Assembly: GCF_005405585.1 (NCBI RefSeq)
Contig: NZ_BJEQ01000022.1
Location: 1 to 64,000 of the forward strand
Direction of reading: 5' to 3'
Length of the DNA: 64,000 bases
DNA from: Agarivorans sp. Toyoura001
GTDB taxonomy: Bacteria; Pseudomonadota; Gammaproteobacteria; Enterobacterales; Celerinatantimonadaceae
Part shown: piece by piece, positions 37,040 through 48,484 of the stretch
How positions within the stretch are numbered: position 1 is the stretch's first letter
Layout of the letters: every line of letters begins with the position of its first letter
Made by a program: the position numbers and the translations under genes
The notes under the pieces: model-generated
Told to the model about the DNA's origin: nothing
The model's input: the letters and a program-made list of their open reading frames with translations, nothing else
The model's database searches: none

Positions 37040-38518
37040 TCAGCTATCTTTGTTCAACCCATACTTGCGCATTTTTTCTACTAGCGTCGTTCTGCGCATA
37101 CTCAGTTGCTCAGCAGCTCTAGCTACAATACCATCTTGTTGTTCGAGTGCTTGACGAATCAAATCAACTTCTAGCTCGGCCAGTAGCTCTTTTAAGTTAA
37201 CCCCTTCGTCGGGAAGTTGCTGAACACCACCCCAACCATCATCAAGAGATTCTTCTGGTTCGCCCTCTGGGAATAGGGCTTCTGGGCTTGGATCTGAAAA
37301 TACTGACGCATCTTCATCATTAAAAATCGCCAGTAAAGCATCACGTTCCGCTAATGCGGGACTATAGTTGGGTTCAAATGCTTCTGCATCTATGTGCCTA
37401 TATTTAGGCGGTAAATCATGTACATCAACAATTTGGTCGGGATGCAAGATAAGTAAACGCTCAACTAGGTTAGATAGTTCGCGAACATTACCTGGCCATT
37501 GGTGCTGCATTAGTGATTCAACAGCGCGCTGCGTAAAGCGAACCACAGCCGAATGCTCTTCCTCATGGCGATTAACTAACTCTTGCAGCAATAAAGGAAT
37601 GTCATCTTGGCGCTCTCGCAACGATGGCATCTCAATAGGGAATACATTTAATCTATAGTATAAATCTTCACGAAACTTCTCTTGCTCTATCATTCTCTCT
37701 AGCTGTCGGTGAGTAGCTGCCACAACTCGCACATTGGCGTTAATTGCTTTGCTCCCCCCAACACGCTCAAATTGGCGCTCTTGCAATACGCGAAGCAACT
37801 TAACTTGCATCGGCATTGGCATATCGCCAATTTCATCTAAGAACAACGTGCCGCCTTCAGCTAACTCAAAACGCCCTTTGCGCATAGCAAACGCGCCGGT
37901 AAAAGCGCCCTTTTCATGGCCAAACAATTCGCTTTCAAGTAAGTCTGGAGGAATAGCACCACAGTTAATTGGAACAAAAGGCCCGCCGTTTCTTGTGGAA
38001 TGGTCATGAATTGCTTTTGCAACGACCTCTTTACCTGTGCCAGATTCACCCAAAATCAGTACATTGGCTTCTTTAACAGCTACTTGCTCGATTAAATGAC
38101 GAACCTCTTGAATAGCAATGCCCTTGCCTATCAAGTTTTGTCTTAAACGTTCACTCTTTGCTGGAGCAATCTTGCCAGGAAGATGAGTAAGGTAGGCATC
38201 GCAGTGGTGTAATAACTGAGTTAGCTGCTCATAACTAAACGGTAAATCTAAATGGCCAATAAGATTAGGTAAAGGCTCAACGGTATGCCCCTCTCCTACA
38301 CTTAAAAAAGGACAAAGTGGATACTTAGCAATCAAACTACCAACATCGGTAATTTGCTTACTAATGAGTACTACGCGGCTAGTGTTTGACACTTCATTAG
38401 CAAAATTTTCGTTATCACAAACGCTAAACTGTTGCCCAATAAACCCCAGTACCGTTTCAAGTTGCTTAGCTCTCTCTGCGTCGTTTTCAAAAACTAAAAC
38501 ACTTTTGGATGCTTGCAT
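37040..38518 (-). CDS. flrA: Master flagellar regulator FlrA (sigma-54 activator)
   Basis: A 492-residue activator: N-terminal FleQ-type domain (1-120), AAA+ domain with Walker A GESGTGKE, GAFTGA loop and DEIGDMPM, and C-terminal Fis-type helix-turn-helix. It is the class I master regulator that turns on flrBC and other class II genes and in relatives responds to cyclic di-GMP. The ATG at 38518 has AGGGG upstream; one at 38554 lacks a ribosome site. Confidence 0.92.
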   Translation of the reverse strand: MQASKSVLVFENDAERAKQLETVLGFIGQQFSVCDNENFANEVSNTSRVVLISKQITDVGSLIAKYPLCPFLSVGEGHTVEPLPNLIGHLDLPFSYEQLTQLLHHCDAYLTHLPGKIAPAKSERLRQNLIGKGIAIQEVRHLIEQVAVKEANVLILGESGTGKEVVAKAIHDHSTRNGGPFVPINCGAIPPDLLESELFGHEKGAFTGAFAMRKGRFELAEGGTLFLDEIGDMPMPMQVKLLRVLQERQFERVGGSKAINANVRVVAATHRQLERMIEQEKFREDLYYRLNVFPIEMPSLRERQDDIPLLLQELVNRHEEEHSAVVRFTQRAVESLMQHQWPGNVRELSNLVERLLILHPDQIVDVHDLPPKYRHIDAEAFEPNYSPALAERDALLAIFNDEDASVFSDPSPEALFPEGEPEESLDDGWGGVQQLPDEGVNLKELLAELEVDLIRQALEQQDGIVARAAEQLSMRRTTLVEKMRKYGLNKDS

Positions 38519-40990
<2,472 letters not shown>

Positions 40991-40994
<4 letters not shown>

Positions 40995-41680
40995 GCACTG
41001 TAGCAATAATTCCAGCACGCGGCGGAAGTAAACGTATTCCGAGGAAAAACATTAAGCTTTTTAATGGCAAACCCATTATCGCTTACAGTATAGAAAGCGC
41101 ATTACAAAGCCAGTGTTTTGATCGTGTTATTGTATCCACGGATGATACAGAGATAGCGAGTATTGCTAAGCAGTACGGTGCTGAAGTCCCTTTTATAAGA
41201 CCCGCAAACATCTCTAACGATTACGCAACAACACTTGATGTTATACATCATGCCGTTGCGACCTTAAGTACTGAACAACAATTCAGAGATGTATGCTGTA
41301 TTTACGCAACAGCGCCTTTTATCACTCCATCTCAATTGCTTGAAGGAAAAAAACTATTTGCAGATAAAAATGCCGATTACCTTTTTCCAGTTGCCGAATA
41401 TCCAAGTGCAGTGCAGCGCTCTTTGCTTAGAGAAAAGAGTGGTTTTTTGACAATGGCCTATCCAGAGTATCTAAATAGCAGAAGCCAAGATCTTCAAACA
41501 GCATTTTACGATACAGGTCAGTTTTACTGGGGAAAAGCCTCTGCTTTCTTAAACAGAACCCCCATTTACAGCGATAAATCTGTGGGCCTCCCCGTGGAGA
41601 AAAATAGTTGCGTGGATATCGATGACTTACAAGACTGGGCGTTGGCTGAGTTTTTATATAAGTACAGGCAACAATTGTGA
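40991..41680 (+). CDS. pseF: Pseudaminic acid cytidylyltransferase PseF
   Basis: A 229-residue nucleotidyltransferase of the CMP-NeuA family that activates pseudaminic acid with CTP. The N-terminal motif IIPARGGSKRIPRKNIK (residues 5-21) binds CTP, and a downstream DTGQFYW fits PseF. It makes the CMP-sugar donor used by the flagellin glycosyltransferase. Confidence 0.93.
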
Positions 41681-43221
41681 AAGTCGCTTTTAGAGTTGAC
41701 TCCTCAACGGTCATAGGCAGCGGCCATGTTTACCGCTGCTTGTCATTAGCAATCCAACTTATCAAGCAAGATTATCAAGTCACTTTTATCTGTACAAACC
41801 ATGTGGGTAACGTAAATAGGATAATTCAAGAAGCGGGTTTCAAGCTATTGTGTTTAGGCGAACCAGCCGTAGAACTCGTTCCTGAAGACACAAGCACCTG
41901 GTTAGGAACCACTTATAGTGAGGATGCTGCAAACACTATAACAGCGCTAAACTCGCTTGGTGTGCTCGATTACCTAATTGTTGATCATTACGGAATTGAT
42001 AGTCGATGGGAGTCACTGTTAACACCTTATTCAGCTCAAATAGTTGTTATCGACGACCTTGCTAATCGCGCGCACAAGTGCGATATCCTATTAGACCAAA
42101 CCTACGGCAGGCTTCCTTCAGACTATTCTTCCTACGTAACACCAGGAACAAAGCTACTGCTGGGAACAGAATATGCTTTGTTAAGGGAAGAGTTTCTTAT
42201 TGCTATTCCTACTGCGCGTCACAAAAGACTGTTGAACAAGTCAATAAAACACGTCCTCATTAGTTTAGGAGGAACAGATCGAACTAATGTAAGCAAAACA
42301 CTTATAGACCTACTGAACCAAAGTCCTTTAGAAAATACGACCCAGCTAACTATAATTGCAGGCCCAAACAACCCACATTACCCAGCGCTAATTGACGCCA
42401 GCGTGCAATCCCGTTTTGTCAATTGCAGGGTTTTACGTTCAATATCCAATATGGCTGAAGTATTAACTGAATCAGATTTAGCTATTGGTGCTAGTGGAGC
42501 GAGCGCTTGGGAACGATGCTCATTAGGTTTACCAAGTATCAACATTGAATTAGCCAGCAATCAAAAAGACATTTGCCGCATTTTATCGAAAAAAGGTGCC
42601 GCATTATCTTTGGGGACACCAGATAAACTAAATGCTCTAGCCCTAACGACCGCAATAAAAAATATACAGATGAACTACCAAACGATGGTTGAAAATGCGG
42701 TGTCTATTGTTGATGGCAAGGGGACTTTAAGAGCATCTACAGCACTAATAAATAAACCGTTAAACGATGGAAACATAGCTTATTTGAAGTTGGCCGGTCG
42801 GAATGATTGTCACCAGTTTTATTTGTGGCAATTAGAACCAGCTACACGCGCTAATTCCTTAAACCCAGCAGTTCCTACCTGGACAGAGCATCAACAATGG
42901 TTTAGCAAGCAAATCAGTAATCAGAATAACAAGCTCTATCTGGTTGTTAGTAATGGCGAGCCATTAGGTATGCTTAGGCTTGATCTTATAGCCCCTTTAA
43001 GTTACGAGATATCCATAGTGACTGCGCAAGAAAAAGTGAGAACAGGAGTGGCGAGCGCTGCACTTAAATTAGCGAGAGCGTTGTTACCTAAAGCAAAGCT
43101 TTATGCCACTATATTGGCAAAGAATCATGCCTCAATTGGCTTATTTATAAATCAAGGTTTTGAGCGTATAGAACAAAATCGTTACTTACAAAAAGCTCAT
43201 GGAATGCCCAATGACAAATAG
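41677..43221 (+). CDS. pseG: PseG-PseH fusion: UDP-sugar hydrolase with C-terminal GNAT acetyltransferase
   Basis: A 514-residue protein. Residues 1 to about 350 match PseG, which removes UDP from the diacetamido-altrose intermediate (MKVAFRVDSSTVIGSGHVYRC at the start, given in part: VDSSTVIGSGHVYR; GASGASAWERCSLGLPSI is the UDP-binding end). Residues about 365-510 form a GNAT domain (ITPW-type start replaced by VPTWTEHQQWF; VRTGVASAALKLARALL as acetyl-CoA loop). A separate pseH is absent from the operon, so the tail very probably does the PseH N-acetylation. The usual PseG is about 350 residues. Confidence 0.88.
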   Translation: MKVAFRVDSSTVIGSGHVYRCLSLAIQLIKQDYQVTFICTNHVGNVNRIIQEAGFKLLCLGEPAVELVPEDTSTWLGTTYSEDAANTITALNSLGVLDYLIVDHYGIDSRWESLLTPYSAQIVVIDDLANRAHKCDILLDQTYGRLPSDYSSYVTPGTKLLLGTEYALLREEFLIAIPTARHKRLLNKSIKHVLISLGGTDRTNVSKTLIDLLNQSPLENTTQLTIIAGPNNPHYPALIDASVQSRFVNCRVLRSISNMAEVLTESDLAIGASGASAWERCSLGLPSINIELASNQKDICRILSKKGAALSLGTPDKLNALALTTAIKNIQMNYQTMVENAVSIVDGKGTLRASTALINKPLNDGNIAYLKLAGRNDCHQFYLWQLEPATRANSLNPAVPTWTEHQQWFSKQISNQNNKLYLVVSNGEPLGMLRLDLIAPLSYEISIVTAQEKVRTGVASAALKLARALLPKAKLYATILAKNHASIGLFINQGFERIEQNRYLQKAHGMPNDK

Positions 43222-44266
43222 TATCAGCCTTGGTGGTCGACTCATCGGCCCCAGTCAAGCGCCGTATATCATCGCTGAAGTTTCAGCAAATCATAATGGT
43301 AGTATTGATAATGCTTTAGCGTTGATTAAAGCAGCTAAACTTTCAGGCGCTGATGCAGTAAAAATACAAACTTATCGAGCAGATACAATTACTTTAAATA
43401 GTGACAAAGAAGACTTTCAGATTAACGGCGGCTTATGGAATGGAAAAACTCTCTACGAGCTTTATGAGTCAGCGTATACGCCTTGGGAATGGCATCAGCA
43501 ATTATTCGAGTACGCAAAATCCATTGATATTACACTTTTTAGTTCCCCTTTCGATAACAGCGCAGTAGATTTACTAGAGAGTTTAGACACTCCCGCTTAT
43601 AAAATAGCATCATTCGAAGCGATTGACTTACCCCTTATTAAGTATGTAGCGTCAACCGGTAAACCAATGATCATATCTACCGGTATGGCAGATAAAAATG
43701 AAATAGAAGAGGCCATACTCACAGCAAAATCTGCCGGTTGTCATCAATTAGCTGTTTTGCATTGCGTTAGTGGTTACCCTGCTCCTGCATCAGATTACAA
43801 TCTAAAAACAATGGTAGACATGCAGAGTGAGTTCAATGTCATCACCGGGCTATCAGACCATACCATCGACAATACTACTGCTTTAACAGCTGTCGCTCTG
43901 GGAGCATCTATAGTAGAAAAACATGTCACTTTAAACCGCTTGGGCGGTGGCCCGGATGACAGTTTTTCTATAGAACCTAACGAACTATCAGCGCTTTGTA
44001 AATCAGCAAAAACAGCTTGGTCTGCGCTAGGAAGAGTTTCCTATTCTCGAGCGTCAAGTGAGCAGCAGAATACACAATTTCGTCGTTCGCTTTACATAAG
44101 TAAACCAGTTAAAAAAGGTGAAACATTTACCGTTGAAAACATTCGTAGTGTTAGACCAGGTTTCGGTTTAGCGCCAAAACACCTTGATGACGTTCTTGGT
44201 AAAACCGCATTAATAGATTTAGATTTCGCTACGCCCCTATCTTGGGAAGTGGTTAGCAAAATTTAA
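43211..44266 (+). CDS. pseI: Pseudaminic acid synthase PseI
   Basis: A 351-residue NeuB-family synthase that condenses the altrose intermediate with phosphoenolpyruvate to give pseudaminic acid. IIAEVSANHNGSIDNAL (about residues 20-36) and the C-terminal SAF/antifreeze-like domain (RRSLYISKPVKKGETFT) are typical. The ATG at 43211 overlaps the pseG stop; an in-frame ATG at 43199 is possible. It is the last gene of the pse operon. Confidence 0.93.
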   Translation: MTNSISLGGRLIGPSQAPYIIAEVSANHNGSIDNALALIKAAKLSGADAVKIQTYRADTITLNSDKEDFQINGGLWNGKTLYELYESAYTPWEWHQQLFEYAKSIDITLFSSPFDNSAVDLLESLDTPAYKIASFEAIDLPLIKYVASTGKPMIISTGMADKNEIEEAILTAKSAGCHQLAVLHCVSGYPAPASDYNLKTMVDMQSEFNVITGLSDHTIDNTTALTAVALGASIVEKHVTLNRLGGGPDDSFSIEPNELSALCKSAKTAWSALGRVSYSRASSEQQNTQFRRSLYISKPVKKGETFTVENIRSVRPGFGLAPKHLDDVLGKTALIDLDFATPLSWEVVSKI

Positions 44267-44349
44267 CTCGCTTATAGGTACGTTACTTGTGAACAATAAA
44301 AATTATTTTTAGTATTAGCGCTATAAACTACATTTAAGGATCATAAACA

Positions 44350-44739
44350 ATGGATAACCAACAGTTTTCTACTCTTATGGCAGAGACTGCCGAAGATGCG
44401 GTGAACTTTATCGAGAGTACGAGTAGTGAACGACCTGATTACTCATTAACTAGTTTAGCACTCGTCGATCAGCTTATTGAGTCATTGAGTACACAGCATT
44501 TAGATGAAAAAGAAATGTTCACATACTCATACATGCTAGGTGCTTATCTAGGTGAAGTTTACAAAAAGCAAGCTGGTGGTGAATGGCTATTCATCGAAGA
44601 AACGGAAGATGAACCTCCCCAGACTTTTTTCAAAAATGGTGAACGCTCAATTGCATTTCCAGGAAAAGTTTACCATGCGTTATTTGGACAAGAAGAGATC
44701 ACTATGTCTGAGTATATAGAGCAATTATTAGAGGATTAA
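44350..44739 (+). CDS. Hypothetical acidic protein with LGAYLGEV motif
   Basis: A 129-residue acidic cytoplasmic protein. The segment MLGAYLGEVYKKQAGGEWLF (about residues 59-78) and the later FPGKVYHALF resemble a widespread domain of unknown function (DUF3806/DUF6278-like, from memory). AAGGA precedes the start. It follows the pse operon after 83 bases on the same strand and converges on the Maf gene, so a role near flagellin modification is possible but not shown. Confidence 0.75.
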   Translation: MDNQQFSTLMAETAEDAVNFIESTSSERPDYSLTSLALVDQLIESLSTQHLDEKEMFTYSYMLGAYLGEVYKKQAGGEWLFIEETEDEPPQTFFKNGERSIAFPGKVYHALFGQEEITMSEYIEQLLED

Positions 44740-44744
44740 TAACT

Positions 44745-44773
44745 CGGTGTTAATCTTAATAAGCTTAACACCG
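44745..44773. terminator. Hairpin between the convergent LGAYLGEV gene and maf
   Basis: A 9-base-pair stem CGGTGTTAA/TTAACACCG with an 11-base loop lies just after the stop of the plus-strand gene and before the maf stop. The following bases (ATTTAGTT) are only weakly T-rich. Confidence 0.55.
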
Positions 44774-44779
44774 ATTTAG

Positions 44780-47713
44780 TTACCCTACTTTTGATGCTTG
44801 CTTTCTTTCATTAAGAATGTCTAATGCAGGCATAGAATTAAAGTCATTATCAGGTACTGGCCTCGGCGTTTGGTCGAATTCGCCAAAGTTGTTTAGGGCC
44901 TTGTCTCTCATTTCAGTGATATATTCAACCCAAATAGCTTTACCTTCATTGAAGCGCTGCATACACAAGTCTTCATCTTCCGAGGAATAGGCTAACCGAG
45001 TGAGATAAGTCAAACAAAAAGATGCACTCCCTCTCATCAAGTAGAAGAATAAAGAATGAGGATCTGCGGCAGAGGTTTTTACTAGGTAAACCTGTCTATC
45101 TAAAATACTGAGTACATCTTCCCAGCTGTTTGCTTCTTCATTAATAATTTCAAGTAACTCATTACAATGGCGTTCTAAGTGCTCAGCAAGATAGGTATTA
45201 TCAAATTTCTCAACAATCTGAGCAGTTTGGTTATTATACGCCTCTGATTTGATTCTTTGTTTAAAAGCTGTTTTATCAAGATCTTCGCCTAACAGAAGAA
45301 CTTGCTCAATGGGTAGTGGAGTGGCTCCCTCAATTAACGCGCCATTGGAGGTATTATAAACTTCAGCATCGCTAAACTCATTAATAGCCTTTCCAAGTAT
45401 TTCTGCCGAATACCTAAACTCATGCTTAGTAAATACATAGTCTTCAAAGTTTCCAGGCACTCTTAAACCCGTGCCATGAGTAGCATAATCATAAAGCTCT
45501 TTGCCATCTTCTGTAGCATTGTAATAGGCAGAGTGTTTACTATGGTGCTGTTTAGGGTCAACAAAGCCTAAATCAACCCCAAATAAATACACTTGTCTAA
45601 ATCCGAGTTGCAATACATATGAAAGCGCACAATTTGAAACCGTAGGGTAGGAGTAAAGTATGCTATCCAACTCTTCAAACTCTTCTGATGCCTCCAAGAA
45701 ACTCAATGAACCAGCTTCACCCGTTTTCAAACAATACAAAGTATCACCAAACATGTCGGATACTTCAGGGTGCAAACCATTAACACTAATCATGTCAATT
45801 TGTTTTAACCAATCGGGATCAGGAACTTGGCATACCCAGTGAAGCGTCGCCCTAGTCTGCTCTACTTCAGCATGAAAATCAGGTTTAATTCCTAGTTGAT
45901 AAAGGGCCTTCAAGCTAGTTCCTACAGAAATAACAATCGCTTTCCCTTGATGCTGCTTAATAACCTCAGCACTACTATCTAAAGAAGGGCCATTACCTAC
46001 GATAAAGACAGGTACCTTAGCGAGCTGCTTACTTAAGTCCTCTGGTTTGTACTTAAGCATGTAGTGCTTGTTTTTTAGTAACGAATCACGAGTATGATTC
46101 AGGTTATAAAAAGCGTGGTCAAAAAACTCGCTTATGTTTAGAAGAACTTTAAATTGATCTCTGGTTAAATGTATATTTTTGTTCATTTCATGTTGAAAAT
46201 AACTCACATAAAAGAACGTATATGAAAGAATATGAATTCCGTAGCTTTGCAAACGTGAGTGAATATCATCGAACATATGAGTACCATCATCACCAATATT
46301 CAAGTAAAGCTTAGTCCCTTGCTTATCAGCAGTCTGCAGAATATCACTCCAGTTAATAGTAGATAAAGACGCATAGAAGAAATCAATATTTGGTTCATAT
46401 AAGATAAAGTTATCAACAACATGATTGTTGAATAACATCTCTACTTGGTAGCCTAGTGAACATCCATACATGATGAAAGAAGGCAACTTGTAGGGTAACT
46501 TGCTTTGCTTAGACTCAGGAATAGCTTGTACTAAGCTTTTCAACTGAGCTGATTTTTCATAATGAATAAACGGGCTAGGTTTATGAAAGGTTTTTCTAGC
46601 ATCTAGCGGATCTATTTTGGGGTTAGCGGAATAATGCTCAAAATACTCGACGCTTGCATCATGTATTTCCTGATTACTAAACATAACGCCTTGCTCTAAA
46701 TCAAATAGGTTGAGTTGCCCTTCTCCAATACTGACTAACTGCCACCGGTTAACCTTGTATTCAATTGCAAACGCGTGAATTTCTGGGAAAAATTGCTTGA
46801 AAGCCTCAACATTACTGGAAAACTGCTCTTCCAAGTTTCGAATGTTTTTTGCTTCTATACGTGAGGCAAGTTTAGGATCTTGAATAAAATAGTAACTTAG
46901 GGAGTGGCTTAGTTCGTAGCTACTCTCACTTTCAAATTTCTCAGCTTGTTCGATTAATTCATTTGAAAACGGGTCCAAACCTAATGCTAAATGGTATTCG
47001 AAACAGTTAAACACAGAGTAATCATAATGACGAAAGATTTGAAAAGAACTTAAATCATGCTCATTCTTCCAATCTTGTATCGCATGTATTGACTCAGCCC
47101 CCTTAACTCCAGCAACAATATTAAGCTTAATTCCGTTAGCTGATACATGCCCCAACATTTCACGCCACTCAGCACTAAGTAACGATACATGTAAAAGATC
47201 CATTTCAGGCTCAACAATGAGAATACGTTTCCACTGACCGGCTGTAGCGAGCTGCTTTAAATGAAGTCCTAAACCACAGCCTAAAATAACAAGGTTTTCA
47301 GAAGTCTCATCTAGAGCTTGATAGCGCTGATTACCACTAGGAATAAGTGAATTAAGTGAAGCGCCTTGTTTTGGAATAACACTTAATGGATCACCTTGAA
47401 TACCTACATTGTAAGTGAGTGCTTGTTGAACAAAATGTGCGACCTGTATAGATACATGTCGCTCCGGTATTAGGTCGTAAAGCGACCGACCTTTACCAAT
47501 ACTCATTACGCTGACACGCTTGGATTTGGTAACAAAAGGTGAGAAAGTCACTGAATGATGAGATGAGAGTGCTTTGGCCAATTCTAAGTCAAAGCTGGCA
47601 AAGGCTTCTAAATTTCGAGCTAATCGCCGCTGAATTAGTGGTGAAAGTTGAGACTCGTTTTGCTTTTGAATAGTCTCGTCCGATGAAGTTTGAAAATCAA
47701 TATTCTTTAGCAT
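44780..47713 (-). CDS. Motility-associated factor (Maf) flagellin glycosyltransferase, long form
   Basis: A 977-residue protein of the Maf/DUF115 family, which transfers nonulosonic acids such as pseudaminic acid to flagellin. The core MAF_flag10 domain begins at about residue 575 (VFIVGNGPSLDSSAEVIK; GTSLKALYQLGIKPDFHAEV). Before it the N-terminal region contains two related copies: LVILGCGLGLHLKQL with RILIVEPEMDLL near 143, and FIMYGCSLGYQVEML with FILYEPNIDFF near 420. Ordinary Maf proteins have 600-700 residues. It lies with fliS and fliD, opposite the pse operon. Confidence 0.88.
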   Translation of the reverse strand: MLKNIDFQTSSDETIQKQNESQLSPLIQRRLARNLEAFASFDLELAKALSSHHSVTFSPFVTKSKRVSVMSIGKGRSLYDLIPERHVSIQVAHFVQQALTYNVGIQGDPLSVIPKQGASLNSLIPSGNQRYQALDETSENLVILGCGLGLHLKQLATAGQWKRILIVEPEMDLLHVSLLSAEWREMLGHVSANGIKLNIVAGVKGAESIHAIQDWKNEHDLSSFQIFRHYDYSVFNCFEYHLALGLDPFSNELIEQAEKFESESSYELSHSLSYYFIQDPKLASRIEAKNIRNLEEQFSSNVEAFKQFFPEIHAFAIEYKVNRWQLVSIGEGQLNLFDLEQGVMFSNQEIHDASVEYFEHYSANPKIDPLDARKTFHKPSPFIHYEKSAQLKSLVQAIPESKQSKLPYKLPSFIMYGCSLGYQVEMLFNNHVVDNFILYEPNIDFFYASLSTINWSDILQTADKQGTKLYLNIGDDGTHMFDDIHSRLQSYGIHILSYTFFYVSYFQHEMNKNIHLTRDQFKVLLNISEFFDHAFYNLNHTRDSLLKNKHYMLKYKPEDLSKQLAKVPVFIVGNGPSLDSSAEVIKQHQGKAIVISVGTSLKALYQLGIKPDFHAEVEQTRATLHWVCQVPDPDWLKQIDMISVNGLHPEVSDMFGDTLYCLKTGEAGSLSFLEASEEFEELDSILYSYPTVSNCALSYVLQLGFRQVYLFGVDLGFVDPKQHHSKHSAYYNATEDGKELYDYATHGTGLRVPGNFEDYVFTKHEFRYSAEILGKAINEFSDAEVYNTSNGALIEGATPLPIEQVLLLGEDLDKTAFKQRIKSEAYNNQTAQIVEKFDNTYLAEHLERHCNELLEIINEEANSWEDVLSILDRQVYLVKTSAADPHSLFFYLMRGSASFCLTYLTRLAYSSEDEDLCMQRFNEGKAIWVEYITEMRDKALNNFGEFDQTPRPVPDNDFNSMPALDILNERKQASKVG

Positions 47714-47733
47714 TTGTATTCCTAAACGGACAC

Positions 47734-48063
47734 TTAAGTATTTTGAAAATAGGCCCCTACAACTTTCTGCCCTCGTCTGATCGAACCCAGTTTAGCGCTT
47801 GTTTCTGAACGCTGCCCCTCAATAGTGTTAAACACCATTCTTATCTCGTTTAAATAACCAGTAAGTAATGATAATTCATCAGATGAAAATGTAAGAGATT
47901 CTTTACCTTCAAAAATAGTCGTCAAAATAGCTTGATGCTCATCAAGGCTTTTGTTGACTAACTGCATATCTATTTCATCGCCCGTCAACAAAAGCTGAAG
48001 AGACTCTAATAAGAGCCTGGCACTAGAGACCTTAGATGATAGTTCGTTATTAGATGAGTTCAT
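47734..48063 (-). CDS. Small flagellar-operon protein, possibly FliT-like
   Basis: A 109-residue helical, charged protein without membrane span. It occupies the position after fliS where FliT or FlaI-type export chaperones are found; the length (about 110-120) and helical character agree, but sequence resemblance is too weak for a firm name. One base separates its start from the fliS stop, so it is co-translated in the flaG-fliD-fliS-maf operon. Confidence 0.65.
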   Translation of the reverse strand: MNSSNNELSSKVSSARLLLESLQLLLTGDEIDMQLVNKSLDEHQAILTTIFEGKESLTFSSDELSLLTGYLNEIRMVFNTIEGQRSETSAKLGSIRRGQKVVGAYFQNT

Positions 48064-48064
48064 C

Positions 48065-48472
48065 TTACTTTTGCTGATAAGCTTCTTGTTTTGCCGACTC
48101 TGGAATTTGGTCCCAGGCTGATTTTATTGGCAGTAGTAGCTCTATAACTTCTGCAACTTGGCTGGCATTGTTAGTTACTGAAGCTTCAGATAGTAACTCA
48201 AGCATGTAAGTATAAAGGTCATCTAGATTGGTAGATATCTCCCCACCGCGTTCATGGTCGAGGGTATCTTTCAAAGAGGTAATAATTGAAGTGGCTTTAG
48301 CAATAGGTTTGCCTTTATTGGCCATATCATTACGTTCAATACAGCCCTTAGCAACCGCTAAATTCTCAAGAGCCGTTTGCATTAATATTTGAGTAACACC
48401 GTGCGGATCGGCGGTGGCGATTTGGTCTTTCACACCGACCTGACGATATTGATTAATGCCTTTTTGATACAT
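48065..48472 (-). CDS. fliS: Flagellin export chaperone FliS
   Basis: A 135-residue helical protein that binds the C-terminus of flagellin and keeps it unpolymerised until export. The N-terminal pattern YQKGINQYRQVGVKDQIATA, with ADPHGVTQILMQTALENLAVAKG, and the four-helix arrangement match FliS. It follows fliD after 12 bases. Confidence 0.92.
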   Translation of the reverse strand: MYQKGINQYRQVGVKDQIATADPHGVTQILMQTALENLAVAKGCIERNDMANKGKPIAKATSIITSLKDTLDHERGGEISTNLDDLYTYMLELLSEASVTNNASQVAEVIELLLPIKSAWDQIPESAKQEAYQQK

Positions 48473-48484
48473 TTTTCACATCCG

